Source: Rhodoblastus acidophilus (GTDB lineage: Bacteria; Pseudomonadota; Alphaproteobacteria; Rhizobiales; Beijerinckiaceae). Taken from it: a DNA stretch of 64,000 nt. Below, piece by piece: positions 15,665-24,793 of the stretch (the first letter of the stretch is position 1; each line of letters opens with the position of its first letter). The notes under the pieces are model-generated. The model was not told the DNA's origin, did not search any database, and worked only from the letters and a program-made list of their open reading frames with translations. The stretch lies in NCBI RefSeq assembly GCF_009720655.1, contig NZ_WNKS01000006.1:1-64000 (forward strand). Direction: 5' to 3'. Position numbers and translations under genes: made by a program.

Positions 15665-17926
15665 TCACAAATTGTCGCTCGCCACGATCTTCTCCCGCCG
15701 CCTCAGCCATGAGGCGTCGAACAGCATTTGCGCCGCCCAGCGGTAGACGTTGCGCTCGCTGATCTGCGCCACCATGATCTGCATGCGACTGGCCTGCTCT
15801 TCCTCGCTCATGGTCATAGCGCGCTCATAGGCCTTGGCCATCTGGTGGGTGTCGTAGGGGTTGACGATCAGCGCCTCCGGCAGCTCGTAGGCCGCGCCGG
15901 CAAAGCTCGACAGGATCAGCACGCCGCGCTCGTCGTCGCGCGCGGCGATGAATTCCTTGGCCACGAGATTCATGCCGTCGTGCAGGCTGGAGACGATGCA
16001 AACGTCGGCGGCGCGGAACAGTTCAAACACTTCGGGCGGCTCGTGGTGGCGCACCAGCAGCAGGATCGGCTTCCAGCCGTCGCGCGCATATTTCGCATTG
16101 ATCTCTTCGGCGAGAGCATGCGCCTCGGTTTCCAGCGCGGAATAGGCTTCGAGTTTCGAGCGCGTCGGCGCCGCCACCTGGATCAGGACGAATTTGCCGC
16201 GCCAGTGCGGCGACATGGTCAGCAAATCGTCGACGGCGCGCATGCGATCCAAGATTCCCTTGGTGTAATCAAACCGCTCCACGCCCACCGCGATCTTGGT
16301 GTCGAGCGGCAGGCCAAAGCGTTCGCGCACATTGATGCGGCACTGCTCGATGGAGGGCTGGTTCAGCAAGCCGCGCGGCGGCCATTCGATGGAAATGGGA
16401 TAGGGCCGCACCAGGGTTTCGCGACCGCCGAACGACACCTGCGAATTCTCATGGTCGATGCGGCTCTCGATGAAGCGGTCGACGGAATCGAAAAAATTGT
16501 TGCAGTGGAACTGCGTATGAAAACCGAGGATCGACGAGCCGAGCAGGCCATCCAGGATGTCCTCGCGCCAGGGGCAGATCGAAAAGGTTTCCGCATTCGG
16601 CCAGGGGATGTGCCAGAACGTGACGATGGTCGCTTTTGGCAAGGCGTTGCGGATCATGCGCGGCAGCAGGGCGAAATGGTAGTCCTGCACCAGCACGATG
16701 GGGTTTTCGCAGGTCGCCTCCTCCACCACCACATCGGCAAAACGCTGGTTCACCGCACGATACATGGCCCAATCCTGTTCGCGAAAGATGGGGCGGATGA
16801 AGGCGATGTGGCACAAGGGCCAAAGCCCCTCATTGGCGAGGCCGTAGTAATAGCCGTCCTGTTCTTCTTCGGAGAGCCAGACGCGGCGCAGCGCGTAAGT
16901 GGGATCGTCGGGCGGAACCATCAGCCGCGAATGCGGGTCCACGGTGTCGCGGTCGGCGGAGCCGCCGCCATGGGCGATCCACACGCCGCGGCAGGCGCGC
17001 ATCACCGGCTCCAGCGCGGACACCAGACCGCTCGCGGGCAGCTGCAACTGGATTTCGCCATTCACCCGATTGTGGATGTAGGGCTCGCGGTTGGAGACGA
17101 TCATCACCTGCGCATCCGGCAACTGGTCGAGCAGGAGTTGCCGCAGGCTCTCCGGCGACCAGCGCACATAGATCCCGTGCACGAACTTGCGCCGCACGCG
17201 CAAATCACCCAGCAGCGCGTTGATGCGCCGATCCGCCGGCGCCTCGCTGGTGTGCGCCGGAGCCTGTTCGGGCGTTCGGGGAAAACTCTCGGCGATGGCG
17301 CCGCGCAGCGACGACATCCAGCTGCGCCGCAGCGCCGCGATCATCACCACGGTGAGAAAGCCGAAGCCGAAGGCGGCGGCGGCCAGCGCCGCCGTCACAT
17401 AGGTGAGCGCGTCGCGCTGGCCGCTGCGCGCCTCGTCCAGGTTTTGCGCGACCAGCAATTGCCCGGGCACGCCGCCGAGATTGAGCGCGAAGCGGTTGAA
17501 ACGGACGTTCGCGCCATCGGTCTTGACCGTCACCCCCTCGCTGGCGCGCGAGGCGGAAAACTCGGCGCAATCGAGCGTATTCGAAATGGCGGCGGTGGCG
17601 AGCGCGCGTTTTCCGTCGCGCGTGCAAAAAGCAAGGCCGTAGATGCGCTCTTCGTCGGCGGTCTTTTGCATTTGCGCCCCAAAAGCCTGGGGATCGCTCA
17701 TGCCCGCATGCGCGGCCTTGTCGCTCAGCGCGCGAAAGATCAGCGCGGAGCGCAGGTCGAGATCGCGTTGGATCCAGCCGTCGATGATCAGCGAGGCCAG
17801 CGAACTCAGCGCCAGCACCACGATGACGCCGGCGAACCCCGCGAGGATGGCATAGGCAGCTTTCGGACTCTTCAGCACCCCGCCGATTTGCCGGCGAAGG
17901 CCCGCCGGCGGGGCGGCGTCCGTCAT
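15665..17926 (-). CDS. otsA: Membrane-anchored trehalose-6-phosphate synthase (GT20, OtsA)
   Basis: The protein has 753 residues against about 460-480 for a plain OtsA. The ATG at 17926 overlaps the GH15 stop (ATGA); the longer frame to 18481 is a shadow. Residues 23-47 and 172-198 are transmembrane helices enclosing an about 120-residue extracytoplasmic sensor-like domain (DERIYGLAFCTRDGKRALAT). From about 272 a full GT20 domain follows: MIVSNREPYIH, HGGGSADRD, VLVQDYHFALLP, HIPWPNAE, LLGSSILGFHTQFHCNNF, GVERFDYTKG and SSLHDGMNLVAKEF. It makes trehalose-6-phosphate from UDP-glucose and glucose-6-phosphate at the membrane. Trehalose synthase activity is a firm family inference; the sensor role is a guess. 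Confidence 0.88.
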   Translation of the reverse strand: MTDAAPPAGLRRQIGGVLKSPKAAYAILAGFAGVIVVLALSSLASLIIDGWIQRDLDLRSALIFRALSDKAAHAGMSDPQAFGAQMQKTADEERIYGLAFCTRDGKRALATAAISNTLDCAEFSASRASEGVTVKTDGANVRFNRFALNLGGVPGQLLVAQNLDEARSGQRDALTYVTAALAAAAFGFGFLTVVMIAALRRSWMSSLRGAIAESFPRTPEQAPAHTSEAPADRRINALLGDLRVRRKFVHGIYVRWSPESLRQLLLDQLPDAQVMIVSNREPYIHNRVNGEIQLQLPASGLVSALEPVMRACRGVWIAHGGGSADRDTVDPHSRLMVPPDDPTYALRRVWLSEEEQDGYYYGLANEGLWPLCHIAFIRPIFREQDWAMYRAVNQRFADVVVEEATCENPIVLVQDYHFALLPRMIRNALPKATIVTFWHIPWPNAETFSICPWREDILDGLLGSSILGFHTQFHCNNFFDSVDRFIESRIDHENSQVSFGGRETLVRPYPISIEWPPRGLLNQPSIEQCRINVRERFGLPLDTKIAVGVERFDYTKGILDRMRAVDDLLTMSPHWRGKFVLIQVAAPTRSKLEAYSALETEAHALAEEINAKYARDGWKPILLLVRHHEPPEVFELFRAADVCIVSSLHDGMNLVAKEFIAARDDERGVLILSSFAGAAYELPEALIVNPYDTHQMAKAYERAMTMSEEEQASRMQIMVAQISERNVYRWAAQMLFDASWLRRREKIVASDNL

Positions 17927-19719
17927 CGCGCCGCTTCCCAGCTTTTCGACAGCCTCATCGCGCACAGGATGATGCCGACCAGCGAATAGGTCTGTGGGAA
18001 ATTGCCCCAGAGTTCGCCGGTGTCGGGGTCGATGTCTTCCGACAGCAGCCCGACATGGTTGCGCCGGGCCAGGACTTTTTCGAACAGCCGGCGCGCCTCT
18101 TCGTGGCGCCCGATGGCGGCGAGCGCCTCGACATACCAGAACGAGCAGATGGTGAAGGCGGTGGAGGGCGCGCCGAAATCGTCCGGCGCGGCATAGCGGA
18201 ACAGATAGCCTTTCGCGCCGAGCAGGTTGCCGATGCGCTCCACCGTAGCGATGAAGCGCGGGTCCTCCGGCTTGACCAGCCCCAGTTCCGCGAGCAGCAA
18301 CGAACTGGCGTCGATGTGATCGGAATCGAGCCGCCCGGTGAAACAGCCGGCCTTGTCGCTCCAGGCGCGCGCCAGGATTTCCTCCTTCAAGCCGTCGGCC
18401 GAGGCGCGCCAGTTGTGCGCGCGATCGTTCAGGCCGAGCCTTGTCGCGATGCGCGCCAGACGGTCGCAGGCGACCCAGCACATGGCGGCGGAATAGGTGT
18501 GGACCGACAACGTGTCGCGATATTCCCAGATGCCGGCGTCGGGAACCAGCGCCAGCGCCAGCGCGCGCATCCCCAGGGGCTCCAGCATGGCGAACAGGGA
18601 CTCATCCCCCTTGGTCGGCAGGCGCTCGTCGAAAAACATTTGGGAGGCTGCAAGGATGACGCTGCCGTAAACATCGTGCTGGATCTGATCGCCGGCGGCG
18701 TTGCCGATGCGCACCGGCCCGTGACCGCGATAGCCGGCGAGGCTGTTGGCGATCCGCTCCTCCAGCGTCATTTCGGGGAGGATCGCGTAAACCGGTTTTA
18801 AGTTCGGCCCCTGCTCCATGGCGATGACATTGGTCACGTAATGGATGAAGCGCTCCATGGTCGCGGTGGCGCCGACGCGGTTGAGCGCGAGCACGGTGAA
18901 ATAGGCGTCGCGGATCCAGCAGAAGCGATAGTCCCAGTTGCGCTGTTCGCCGGGCGCCTCGGGCATGGAGGTGGTGAGCGCCGCGACAATCGCGCCGGAC
19001 TCTTCAAACGCGCACATTTGCAAGGTGATGGCGGCGCGGATGACCTCTTCCTGCCATTCGTAGGGGACATTGAGCTGGCGCGACCAGCCCTGCCAGTATT
19101 CGCTGGTCTTGTCGAAGAACTCGCGGCCGACGCGCGGAATGGAATCGGCGAGCGGTTCGTCGGCGTGCAGGATCAGCGTGATCGGCCGCGACAGAATGAA
19201 GGCGCCTTCCGTCACGATGTAGGAGACCGGCGCGTCGGTGGACAGCCGGATCGACCCGCCCTCGGCGGCGAAACGGATGTGGTTGCTGCCGACGATCGGG
19301 CGCGGCCGCAGCGCGCCCGACGACATGCGCGGCCGCAATTTGATGCGGATGCGGCACAGGCCGGACAGAGGCTCGACGATGCGGATCACGGTCGGGGGAT
19401 GGAACAAGCGCTCGAAGCGCGGAAACCTCGGCGCGAAATCGGTGATGGCGAAGGCGGCGCCCGAGTCCGAGCTCAGAACGGTGCGCACGATGGCGGTGTT
19501 GCGCAGGTAGGATTGCTCGAAAGTCGCCGTCTGCGTCTCGTCGAAGGCGATGGAAAAGTAACCGTCGGCGGGGGTTTCGCCGTCGATCAGCGCACAGAAC
19601 ACGGGATCGCCGTCGAGCCGCGGCCAGCACATCCACACCAGCGCGCCGGAGCGGTCGATGAGCGCGGCGATATTGCCGTTGCCGATGACCGCGAGATCGA
19701 GCGAGGGACGAATCGTCAT
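17923..19719 (-). CDS. Glycoside hydrolase family 15 protein (glucoamylase/trehalase-like)
   Basis: The 598-residue cytoplasmic protein has an N-terminal beta-sandwich domain starting LAVIGNGNIAALIDRSGALVWMCWPRLDGDPVF. The (alpha/alpha)6 catalytic domain follows, with RNWDYRFCWIRDAYFTV near 270, GIWEYRD near 400 (general acid Glu) and ELWGNFPQTYSLVGII at the C-terminus (general base region). GH15 enzymes cleave alpha-linked glucosides; bacterial and archaeal members include glucoamylases and trehalases. It overlaps otsB upstream and otsA downstream by 4 nt each, so a role in trehalose turnover is plausible but specificity is not readable. Confidence 0.85.
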   Translation of the reverse strand: MTIRPSLDLAVIGNGNIAALIDRSGALVWMCWPRLDGDPVFCALIDGETPADGYFSIAFDETQTATFEQSYLRNTAIVRTVLSSDSGAAFAITDFAPRFPRFERLFHPPTVIRIVEPLSGLCRIRIKLRPRMSSGALRPRPIVGSNHIRFAAEGGSIRLSTDAPVSYIVTEGAFILSRPITLILHADEPLADSIPRVGREFFDKTSEYWQGWSRQLNVPYEWQEEVIRAAITLQMCAFEESGAIVAALTTSMPEAPGEQRNWDYRFCWIRDAYFTVLALNRVGATATMERFIHYVTNVIAMEQGPNLKPVYAILPEMTLEERIANSLAGYRGHGPVRIGNAAGDQIQHDVYGSVILAASQMFFDERLPTKGDESLFAMLEPLGMRALALALVPDAGIWEYRDTLSVHTYSAAMCWVACDRLARIATRLGLNDRAHNWRASADGLKEEILARAWSDKAGCFTGRLDSDHIDASSLLLAELGLVKPEDPRFIATVERIGNLLGAKGYLFRYAAPDDFGAPSTAFTICSFWYVEALAAIGRHEEARRLFEKVLARRNHVGLLSEDIDPDTGELWGNFPQTYSLVGIILCAMRLSKSWEAAR

Positions 19720-20480
19720 CGGCGGACCTCCGGCGAAATGAGGGAAAATTCGCCGAGCCAGCGGCGAACGTCTTCCGGCGAAGCGAAATCGGCCTCAGCG
19801 GCATGAAAGAATTCGCCGGCGACGCTCAATCCGACGCCTCCGAGCGCCGCGCAGGCATCGAAGGCGGAAACATCGGTCCGGTCGTCGCCGATCATGATCG
19901 GCCGGCGCCCGACAAAGGGTTTTTCACGCATGAACCGCCTGACAGCGTCGCCCTTGGTCACGGCTTCGCCAAGAATTTCAATCACCTTTCGGCCCGGCTG
20001 CACGCGCAGACCGTCGACTTCGCGGACATAATGCTCGAGGCGGCGTTCGAGTTCCGGACCGAAATGTTCGGCGAGCCGGTAATGCACGGCAATGGCGTGG
20101 CCCTTGTCTTCCAGCAGCAGGCGCGGATCGTCCCCGGTCAGTTGCGCCACCTCGTCGCGCACGCGCGCGTCGAGCTTTTCGCCGGCCTTGATGGGATGGG
20201 CGGGATCGAGCCGCATCTCGGCGCCGTGCACCCCGGCCGCCGCCCCGCGAAACGGCGCGAGGCGCGCGTCGAGATCGGCGATCCGGCGTCCGCTCACCAG
20301 CGCCAGCGCGCCGGAAAGCGCGGCCGAGGCCCGCTCCAGCACGCGCGCCAGCGCCGCCGGCGCCGCCGCCCCGTCCGGAGTTGCGGCGATTTCCACCAGC
20401 GTTCCATCGAAGTCGAGAAACAGGGCGGCGCCGTCGGGATTTTGCAGGGCCGCGTCCAGCAAGCGGCGCGCAATCTTCAT
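19716..20480 (-). CDS. otsB: Trehalose-6-phosphate phosphatase OtsB
   Basis: This HAD-superfamily phosphatase makes trehalose from trehalose-6-phosphate. The 254-residue protein starting MKIARRLLDAALQNPDGA has motif I LFLDFDGTLVEIA (nucleophile and acid Asp), motif II LVSGRRIADLD, GVHGAEMRL, and motif IV MIGDDRTDVSAF. The ATG at 20480 is preferred (GGGGCTGAG upstream) over the in-frame ATG at 20507. It is the first gene of the otsB-GH15-otsA unit and its stop overlaps the GH15 start. Confidence 0.92.
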   Translation of the reverse strand: MKIARRLLDAALQNPDGAALFLDFDGTLVEIAATPDGAAAPAALARVLERASAALSGALALVSGRRIADLDARLAPFRGAAAGVHGAEMRLDPAHPIKAGEKLDARVRDEVAQLTGDDPRLLLEDKGHAIAVHYRLAEHFGPELERRLEHYVREVDGLRVQPGRKVIEILGEAVTKGDAVRRFMREKPFVGRRPIMIGDDRTDVSAFDACAALGGVGLSVAGEFFHAAEADFASPEDVRRWLGEFSLISPEVRR

Positions 20481-20528
20481 CTCAGCCCCTTTCGACGGCG
20501 CTCTCATTTCGGCGACGATGAAGCTGCG

Positions 20529-20554
20529 AAAGCTTTGGGGCGAGAAAAAGTTCC
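20529..20554 (-). promoter_or_regulatory. Possible EcfG-type stress promoter of otsB
   Basis: On the minus strand GGAAC (20550-20554) is followed after 17 nt by CTTT (20529-20532), one base off the GGAAC-N16/17-CGTT pattern of EcfG promoters. It is about 50 nt upstream of otsB. Trehalose genes are known EcfG targets in other alphaproteobacteria, which raises the odds, but the -10 mismatch leaves this tentative. Confidence 0.35.
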
Positions 20555-20643
20555 AATGTTGGCGCGGGGGGACGGGATCGCGTTGCGCCCGTCGTCTCAT
20601 GAAAATGGCAAGGGCGCGCGCGACGCGATCCAGTCCCCTGCAC

Positions 20644-21888
20644 TCACTCGCCCGGAAGCAGCGCGCCGGGCGCCCGGCGGCGCTCCTCGAAGACAAGCGC
20701 CTCCGGCAGGCCAAGGCATTTGTCATAGACCCGCAAGTATTTTCGCGCCTCGCGCGCCCAGTCGAAACGCGCCGCCCTCCGCCGAGCGTTTTCCGCCAGC
20801 GCGGCCCGCAGCGCTTGGTCGCGCAGCAGGGGCAGCGTGGCCGCCGCCAAATCCTCGGGCGTCCCGCCCTTCGCGTAAACCCCGGCGTCGCCGAGCAGGC
20901 GGCGGGTTTCGGTCAACGGAAAAGCGACAACGGGCAAGCCCAGGGCGCAATATTCGAAAACCTTGTTCATGCTCATCCGGTCGTTGCTGGGATTGAGCGG
21001 ATCCGGGATGAGGCCGATGTCGAAGGCGGCGAGGTGCGCCGCGAGTTTTTCTCCAGTGAGGAATCCGGTGAAGGTGATGTAGTTTTCGACACGCAGCTCC
21101 CGCGCCAGGCCGATAACGCCCTGCAGCGCCGGCCCATCGCCGACGACGAGCGCGCGGAAACCGGTGAAGGCGTCGACATGGACCAGATGGTCGACGGCGC
21201 GAACCAATCCGTCCACCCCGTCCTGATCGCCGATCACGCCGAGATAGCCGAGCACGGGCCTGTCCGGCGCCGCTTGCGGTTTTTCCGCACGCAGCCACGT
21301 TGTGTCGGGATAGGAATAGACGGAGGCGACGCAGCCCCCCTTGCCGCCCCGCGACAGCGCGACTTCTCGGAAAGCATCGTTGGCGGTCACCACCTGGTCG
21401 GCGCAGGCGTAGGTGAGCCGCTCCGCCGCGCGAAGCGCCCAATAGAGCAGGCCGCGCCGGCCGAACTTGGCCTCGTAGAGTTCGGGGCAGAGATCATGCT
21501 GGTCGAAGATGAAGCGCGCGCCCATCGCCAGCAGCGGCAGGGCGGCGAGAACGATCAGGTCGGGCGGGTTGCAGGCCTGGATGACGTCGACGCCGCGCCG
21601 CTGCTGGATTTCGAACAGGAGCCGCGTCTCATGATAGAGCGCGGCGGCATATTCGACCACGAAGCCGCAGCGTCCCCGCGCCTGCAAAGGCAGGGGATGC
21701 CTGTGGATTTCGACGCCATCGAGAACTTCGAAGCGCGCGGGATAGTCCGCGGTCGCCGGGCAGATCACCGAGACCTGCAAGCCGGCGCGGCGCAGCGCCT
21801 GCGCCTCCTGCCACACGCGGCGGTCGAGCGGAACCGGGAGGTTTTCCACTACGATGACGCATGACTTCGCCGTTCGCGTCGAAGACAC
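20644..21888 (-). CDS. Family 4 glycosyltransferase
   Basis: The 414-residue GT-B enzyme has an N-terminal acceptor domain (VIVVENLPVPLDRRVWQEAQALRRAG, then ADYPARFEVLDGVEIHRHP). Its C-terminal nucleotide-sugar domain holds RPVLGYLGVIGDQDGVDGL, ALVVGDGPALQGV and the donor motif DRMSMNKVFEYCALGLPVVAF near 310-330. Such enzymes build lipopolysaccharide or exopolysaccharide; donor and acceptor are not readable. The gene ends 163 nt before otsB on the same strand, so it may read through into the trehalose operon. An AT-rich 230-nt region (21889-22118) without genes lies upstream and presumably contains its promoter. Confidence 0.85.
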   Translation of the reverse strand: MSSTRTAKSCVIVVENLPVPLDRRVWQEAQALRRAGLQVSVICPATADYPARFEVLDGVEIHRHPLPLQARGRCGFVVEYAAALYHETRLLFEIQQRRGVDVIQACNPPDLIVLAALPLLAMGARFIFDQHDLCPELYEAKFGRRGLLYWALRAAERLTYACADQVVTANDAFREVALSRGGKGGCVASVYSYPDTTWLRAEKPQAAPDRPVLGYLGVIGDQDGVDGLVRAVDHLVHVDAFTGFRALVVGDGPALQGVIGLARELRVENYITFTGFLTGEKLAAHLAAFDIGLIPDPLNPSNDRMSMNKVFEYCALGLPVVAFPLTETRRLLGDAGVYAKGGTPEDLAAATLPLLRDQALRAALAENARRRAARFDWAREARKYLRVYDKCLGLPEALVFEERRRAPGALLPGE

Positions 21889-22118
21889 GTTGTTTCTCCA
21901 GGTTTTTGGGCGTCGGCCGGCGGCGCGCCGTCAGGTCATGCGCCATCAGAAGTCATGAACGTTTAAGTTGCGTCAATTGAAAAAACAACTCTAGATATAC
22001 ACGCTCTCGGTTGTATAGATTTTTGGCGAGCATGTTCTAGGCGAAGTCGCGCGCGCAAAGCCCGGACGATCTGCTTGCATTCCTGCACAACAAGGCGGCC
22101 TAACCTAACGTCAGCGAA

Positions 22119-22658
22119 TCACTTTGTTTTTTGCCGTCGCGCCGCCGGCCAAACGCGCGTCGCCAGCACGACCGCGGCCAGCAGGACCAGAACCGGATCG
22201 ATCAGCGCGTCCCAGAGGTTGGCGTAGACCCCCGCGGCATAGGCCAGCAGCGTCCCGGACAGCAGGATCAACGCCGCGCGCTCCCCCGTCACGACGAGGA
22301 TCATCCCCACCCCGGCCAGCGCCGCCACCAGCGGTCGCGCCTGAAACCCGAGCGTGTAGGGATCGTAGGGGCCAAGCCCAAGCGCCAGCGCATAGAACAG
22401 GCAGCCGGCGCCGACCAGCGCCGCCAGCGTGACTCTCCCGATCGGCAGCGAAATCTCCGGCGCGAGCAGGCGCAGCGCCGACAGCGCGATCAGCGGAAAA
22501 GAGACGCTCGGCAGCGCCGCCGCGAGCCAGGGCGCGGCGAACAGGCCGGCCACGCACACGCAGAAACCGATCCAGCGCGCCCGGCGCACTGGCAGGAAGG
22601 TGGCGGCGGCGCCCAGCGCAAGCGCCGGGCCAAGGGCGAGGACCGTCACGGCGCGCAC
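22119..22658 (-). CDS. Polytopic membrane protein of unknown function
   Basis: The 179-residue hydrophobic protein has five to six predicted membrane helices (for example VTVLALGPALALGAAATFL, WIGFCVCVAGLFAAPWLAAAL and LIALSALRLLAPEISL), short loops and a basic C-terminus (ARRQKTK). No family was recognised. Its ATG lies 13 nt inside the end of the sialidase-like gene, suggesting co-translation with it. A role in polysaccharide work is inferred from neighbours only. Confidence 0.65.
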   Translation of the reverse strand: MRAVTVLALGPALALGAAATFLPVRRARWIGFCVCVAGLFAAPWLAAALPSVSFPLIALSALRLLAPEISLPIGRVTLAALVGAGCLFYALALGLGPYDPYTLGFQARPLVAALAGVGMILVVTGERAALILLSGTLLAYAAGVYANLWDALIDPVLVLLAAVVLATRVWPAARRQKTK

Positions 22659-23761
22659 CCCGAAAAATCCGGCGCGAAAACGCGGTGCGCGAGCGCGCGG
22701 TAATTGCGCGTGTAAGCCAGATGAATCAGGCCGTCACGGCTTTGCAGCAGGCTCGGGTAAGCAAAATTCTCGTCGCCCCGCGCCGAGCGCTCGACCGTGC
22801 ATAAAACTTTCCAGGCGTCACCCGTCTCCGAGATGAACAGGACGAGAGGGTTGCGCGCCTTGCCGGGCGCCGGATTGGCCGCGAGCAGCAGCCGCCCGTC
22901 GCGAAGCCGCAGCAGCGCCGCAAAGGAATCCTCGTTGACGATGGGCAGGCTCGGGAGGGCGCGCCAACTGTCGCCGCCATCTTCGGTGACCGCCGCCATC
23001 AGCAGGCCCGCGCCAACACCGCTGTCGCGCAGGATCGCGAGGGCGCGGCGGCCATCAAGCGCCGCGACGGACGGCTGCAAGGCGCGTCGCTCCGACGGCA
23101 GCCGCGTCTTCGCCAGAATGTCGCCCTCAGCCGAAAGCCGCAGCCATTCCCCGCGCTTGTCCAGCAATTCGTGATAGACGGGCAGCCCGAAGCCGCCATC
23201 CGTCAGCGGCAGCGCCGCGCCGCGCGCCAGCGTGCTGATGTTGAGAAAGGGCGAGGTCACCAGCTTTTTCGGCGCCGACCACGTCGCGCCCTCATCGTCT
23301 GACACCGCGTGGTTGAGCGAACTCGCCGCCCAGCCGCCATAGCCGACGCTGACATAGAACAAGTGCAGTTTGCCGCCAGCGACCGCCAAAACGGCGTTGC
23401 CGAGCGTCCGGACAAAAGCCCCGGTTCCGGCGGACGTCGTCTCGGGCGTGGCGATGGCGCGCGGCGCCGACCATCCCGAGGCGCCCCGGATGCTCATCCA
23501 GATGGCGACGTCGCTCTCCGCCTCCTTGCTGCCTGAAAACCACACCGCCGCCAGCCGGCCGTCCGGTGTTTCCGCGAGATTGACCGAATGCGAGAACGGC
23601 GCGACCGCCGGCAGACTCTCCTCGCCGGCCGGCGCCTCGACAGACATCGCCTGGCTGACCGGAGGCGCGAAGAATTCCGCCGGCCCCGGCGCCGGCGCGC
23701 GCCAGAACGCCGCGACGACGGCGGCGCAGAACAGCATGGAGAGGAAGCGCGCGTCTTTCAT
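22646..23761 (-). CDS. Sialidase-like (BNR-repeat) exported protein
   Basis: The start MKDARFLSMLFCAAVVAAFW at 23761 gives a signal peptide or anchor; the longer frame to 23869 lacks one at its start. The 371-residue protein is a six-bladed beta-propeller of the sialidase/neuraminidase superfamily: FSHSVNLAETPDGRLAAVWFSGSKEAESDVAIW, then Asp-box-like turns SDDEGATWSAPKKL and TEDGGDSWRAL, and YPSLLQSRDGLIHLAYT. True sialidase catalytic residues cannot be confirmed, and many such proteins act on other glycans. It is convergent in topic with the polysaccharide genes that start divergently at 23878. Confidence 0.75.
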   Translation of the reverse strand: MKDARFLSMLFCAAVVAAFWRAPAPGPAEFFAPPVSQAMSVEAPAGEESLPAVAPFSHSVNLAETPDGRLAAVWFSGSKEAESDVAIWMSIRGASGWSAPRAIATPETTSAGTGAFVRTLGNAVLAVAGGKLHLFYVSVGYGGWAASSLNHAVSDDEGATWSAPKKLVTSPFLNISTLARGAALPLTDGGFGLPVYHELLDKRGEWLRLSAEGDILAKTRLPSERRALQPSVAALDGRRALAILRDSGVGAGLLMAAVTEDGGDSWRALPSLPIVNEDSFAALLRLRDGRLLLAANPAPGKARNPLVLFISETGDAWKVLCTVERSARGDENFAYPSLLQSRDGLIHLAYTRNYRALAHRVFAPDFSGCAP

Positions 23762-23877
23762 CAAAAATCGTCTGGCGTCGCCCGGTGCGGCCGAGGCCGG
23801 GACTAAGCCTCGCGCGGCCTCACAATGCAAGCGGCAGGTTGGTTGCAAACGGAGTCTCTTGCGCGCCATGCTTGTGC

Positions 23878-24714
23878 ATGATGCGCGCCATCCCCCTGCC
23901 CGGCTGCGACCTGCGCCTGTCGCGATTCGTGTTCGGCTGCGCCAGCCTCTTCAACGCTGGCGGAGGTTTTTCGCGCGCAAACCTGCTGGCGGCGGCGGCG
24001 GATGCGGGCTTCAGCCATTTCGATGTCGCGCCCTCCTACGGCTTCGGCATGGCGGAGCGCGACCTCGCGCCGCTCTTGAAAGCAAGGCCGAATCTCACCG
24101 TGACCAGCAAGGTCGGCCTTTACGCGCCGGCGGGCGAGGACGGATCGGCCATCGCGATTTTCTTGCGCAAGGCTGCCGGAAAACTCGCGCCGGCGCTGTC
24201 CAGGGCGCAGGTGGATTTTTCCCTCGCGCGCGCAGAAGACTCGCTTTCGGGAAGCCTGCGACGGCTTGGCCGCGACCGCATCGACTTGCTCCTGCTGCAC
24301 GCGCCCCGTCTCGACCTCATCGCCGCCGACGAATGGCTGTGCTGGCTGCAAAATCTGCGCGCGCAAGGCCGCATCCGCGCCTTCGGAATCGCGGCGACGC
24401 GAGCCGACGAGGCGCTCGCCGTCCTCGACCGCGCGCCAGCCCTGGCGCAAATCATCCAGCATCCCGACAGCCTTGACCGGCGCGAGGCCGACGCGCTGAT
24501 CGCGCGCGGCCGGGCGCCGCAACTCACCTATGGCTATGTCGCGGCGGCGCGCAAGCGCCAACCCCAGTTCGACATCGCCGACATCCTGAAGCGGGCGCTC
24601 AGGCGCAACCCCGGCGGCGCGCTAGTGGTGAGCACGCGCCGGCGCGGGCGTCTGCGGGATTTTGTCGAAGCGGCGGAAAGCGAGGCCCTGCCATGTCACG
24701 CCCAAGCCAGTTGA
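23878..24714 (+). CDS. Aldo/keto reductase family protein
   Basis: The protein of about 278 residues has a TIM barrel of AKR type. FVFGCASLFNAGG comes first, then AADAGFSHFDVAPSYGFGMAERDLAPLLKA with the catalytic Asp and Tyr (D-x-x-x-x-Y). VTSKVG gives the Lys, LGRDRIDLLLLHAP the strand and His, and IRAFGIAATRADE follows. Two adjacent ATGs (23878, 23881) are equally possible starts; no clear ribosome site decides. It begins the plus-strand polysaccharide cluster, divergent from the sialidase-like gene, so it may act on a sugar intermediate. Confidence 0.8.
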   Translation: MMRAIPLPGCDLRLSRFVFGCASLFNAGGGFSRANLLAAAADAGFSHFDVAPSYGFGMAERDLAPLLKARPNLTVTSKVGLYAPAGEDGSAIAIFLRKAAGKLAPALSRAQVDFSLARAEDSLSGSLRRLGRDRIDLLLLHAPRLDLIAADEWLCWLQNLRAQGRIRAFGIAATRADEALAVLDRAPALAQIIQHPDSLDRREADALIARGRAPQLTYGYVAAARKRQPQFDIADILKRALRRNPGGALVVSTRRRGRLRDFVEAAESEALPCHAQAS

Positions 24715-24793
24715 CGACAAAACCTCGGGTTCGCCTCGGGTTTGCGTTCGAAACCCGCAGCCCGCCCGATTCGGGGGACTGGGGACAAAACAC

